From NCBI GenBank assembly GCA_966250375.1, contig CBINHE010000097.1:1-15361 (forward strand): 15,361 bases of DNA, written 5' to 3'. Source of the stretch: CAMLDH01 sp966250375. GTDB lineage: Bacteria > Pseudomonadota > Gammaproteobacteria > Burkholderiales > Burkholderiaceae_D. Below, piece after piece: positions 14,261 to 15,361 of this stretch (within the stretch, counting starts at the first letter, position 1; each line of letters starts with the position of its first letter). Both the position numbers and the translations under genes were made by a program. The notes beneath the pieces are model-generated. The model had not been told where the DNA came from, did no database searches, and saw only the letters and a program-made list of their open reading frames with translations.

Positions 14261-15286
14261 TTGCGACAAAAACCTGTAACGCTTGCACTACAAGGTGGCG
14301 GTTCTCATGGCGCGTTTACGTGGGGCGTGCTTGACCGTCTACTGGAAGACGATTGCATCGACATTGAAGGCATCAGCGGCGCGAGCGCCGGTGCGATGAA
14401 TGCAGTTGTGCTAGCTCACGGCTATACCGTCGGCGGCCGCGATGGTGCGCGGCAAGCATTGAAGGATTTCTGGAGGAGTGTCGCCAGTAGTGCTCCATTC
14501 AGTTTTGTGCCGGATGATTTGACGACGCCGACCAGTATCGCCATGCAGTCGGATTTGCCGGCCGCGCTCAAGCCTTATCTTTCGCTCATGCGGTTTTTTT
14601 CACCGCACCAGCTCAACCCATTCGATATCAATCCGCTACGCGATATTCTGGCTGCGCAAATCGATTTTGAGCGGTTGCGATCGGATTGCCGGATCAAGCT
14701 TTTCATCGCGACTACCCAAGTCAGTACCGGTACCTTAAAGCTATTCCGCAACCGGCAACTGATGCTCGAGGTGCTGCTGGCATCTGCCTGTTTGCCCTTG
14801 CTGCATCGCGCGGTCGAGATCAATGGCGAGGCATACTGGGATGGCGGGCTCACTGCCAATCCACCGCTGTTTCCGCTGCTGCATAAATGCAGCGCGCGCG
14901 ATGTGATGGTGGTTCTTCTGCATCCGCAACCACGCACCCAGGTACCCACGTCGGCCAGCGATATCTGGGATCGTTTGACGGAGATGGGTTTCAGTTCGAC
15001 TTTCTATACTGAATTACAAGGTGTGATGCTGGCAAAAAGGGAGGCTGAGCGCAGTTGGTTTGCATTCGGGCGTCTTGAACGTCGTCTGCGTCAACTCAAC
15101 ATGCATGTGATCGAGTCGCAAGAACTGATGGGGCAATTGAGCGCGCATAGCAAAATGAACGCGCATCCTGTTTTCATTAATCGCCTGCATGACGAAGGCA
15201 GAAGCCATGCCGAGTCCTGGCTTGGGAAAAATTCGCGGCAAATCGGTGTGCGTTCGTCCTTCAGCCTGGCCAAGCTCTTTGGCTGA
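14261..15286 (+). CDS. Patatin-like phospholipase family protein
   Basis: 341 residues. Patatin-like enzymes are serine lipid acyl hydrolases with a Ser-Asp dyad. All three signatures are present: the oxyanion loop GGGSHG (12-17), the nucleophile elbow GASAG with Ser42, and DGG with the catalytic Asp194 in AYWDGGLTANPPLFPL. No signal peptide or membrane segment is evident, so a cytoplasmic or peripheral location is likely. The start is TTG, chosen for GGAGGG 6 nt upstream and because the product then begins directly at the first patatin strand (KPVTLALQGGG). The frame extends back to 14102, but that part overlaps the palindromic element and resembles nothing. It stands alone after a 418-nt gap, so context does not reveal the substrate. 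Related short bacterial patatins act on phospholipids or storage lipids. Confidence 0.93.
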   Translation: MRQKPVTLALQGGGSHGAFTWGVLDRLLEDDCIDIEGISGASAGAMNAVVLAHGYTVGGRDGARQALKDFWRSVASSAPFSFVPDDLTTPTSIAMQSDLPAALKPYLSLMRFFSPHQLNPFDINPLRDILAAQIDFERLRSDCRIKLFIATTQVSTGTLKLFRNRQLMLEVLLASACLPLLHRAVEINGEAYWDGGLTANPPLFPLLHKCSARDVMVVLLHPQPRTQVPTSASDIWDRLTEMGFSSTFYTELQGVMLAKREAERSWFAFGRLERRLRQLNMHVIESQELMGQLSAHSKMNAHPVFINRLHDEGRSHAESWLGKNSRQIGVRSSFSLAKLFG

Positions 15287-15361
15287 AGCAAGCCACGTAT
15301 TGAATAAACCTAGAAACGGCGATTGCCGCTCCGATATTCTTGTAATCTCTTGATTCCGAAG
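15287..15361. other. 3' flank of the patatin gene
   Basis: 75 nt to the window edge. A short stem CGGC/GCCG with a GATT loop occurs near 15317-15328, but it lacks a T-run, so I do not call it a terminator. No start codon with a ribosome binding site is visible. Confidence 0.3.

Noticed and set aside
1..15361. CRISPR array, tRNA/rRNA genes, phage or toxin-antitoxin module
   Set aside because: I looked on both strands and saw no regularly spaced repeats, no tRNA or rRNA sequence I could recognise, and no proteins of these systems.

Overview
The window looks like chromosome of a betaproteobacterium of the order Burkholderiales. The moderate GC content and codon use suggest the Oxalobacteraceae (Herminiimonas/Janthinobacterium-like). 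The basis is gene order plus protein character: fimV - truA - trpF - trpB - trpA - accD - folC - SPOR protein - cvpA - purF is the block I know from this order. All genes assigned with confidence lie on the + strand. The species is not proven; no rRNA, tRNA or other taxonomic marker is present.

Layout. Positions 1-260 hold a bidirectional terminator and the fimV leader, with no assignable gene. fimV (288-3143) encodes a large LysM/TPR inner-membrane protein linked to type IV pili and cell-pole organisation. A perfect-stem terminator follows it, and its U-tract abuts the truA ribosome binding site. truA, trpF, trpB and trpA (3209-7028) run together: a tRNA pseudouridine synthase, then three enzymes covering the later tryptophan steps. 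A terminator at 7057-7100 closes the run. accD (7222-8094) has its own candidate promoter and a strong terminator. folC, the SPOR-domain protein gene and cvpA (8194-10904) are packed within 10-20 nt of each other. A structured 167-nt leader precedes purF (11072-12589), which is followed 11 nt later by a PLP-dependent Cys/Met-metabolism enzyme gene. A 418-nt stretch with no assignable gene contains two different palindromic elements. It is followed by a patatin-like lipase gene (14261-15286) with a TTG start.

How the genes fit together. Most are housekeeping: tryptophan synthesis, the first step of fatty-acid synthesis, folate polyglutamation, cell-division/envelope function, and the entry reaction of purine synthesis. 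One-carbon and purine supply (folC, purF, cvpA) sit side by side. I see no phage, CRISPR, toxin-antitoxin or defence module, and no intact insertion sequence.

The less ordinary content is non-coding. There is a roughly 168-bp nested imperfect palindrome just upstream of the patatin gene (14066-14233). A REP-like cloverleaf palindrome lies at 13878-13941. A perfect 11-bp hairpin occupies the trpB-trpA gap. The purF leader has competing inverted repeats built on GGACAGA. These are candidates for a closer look, not demonstrated systems.
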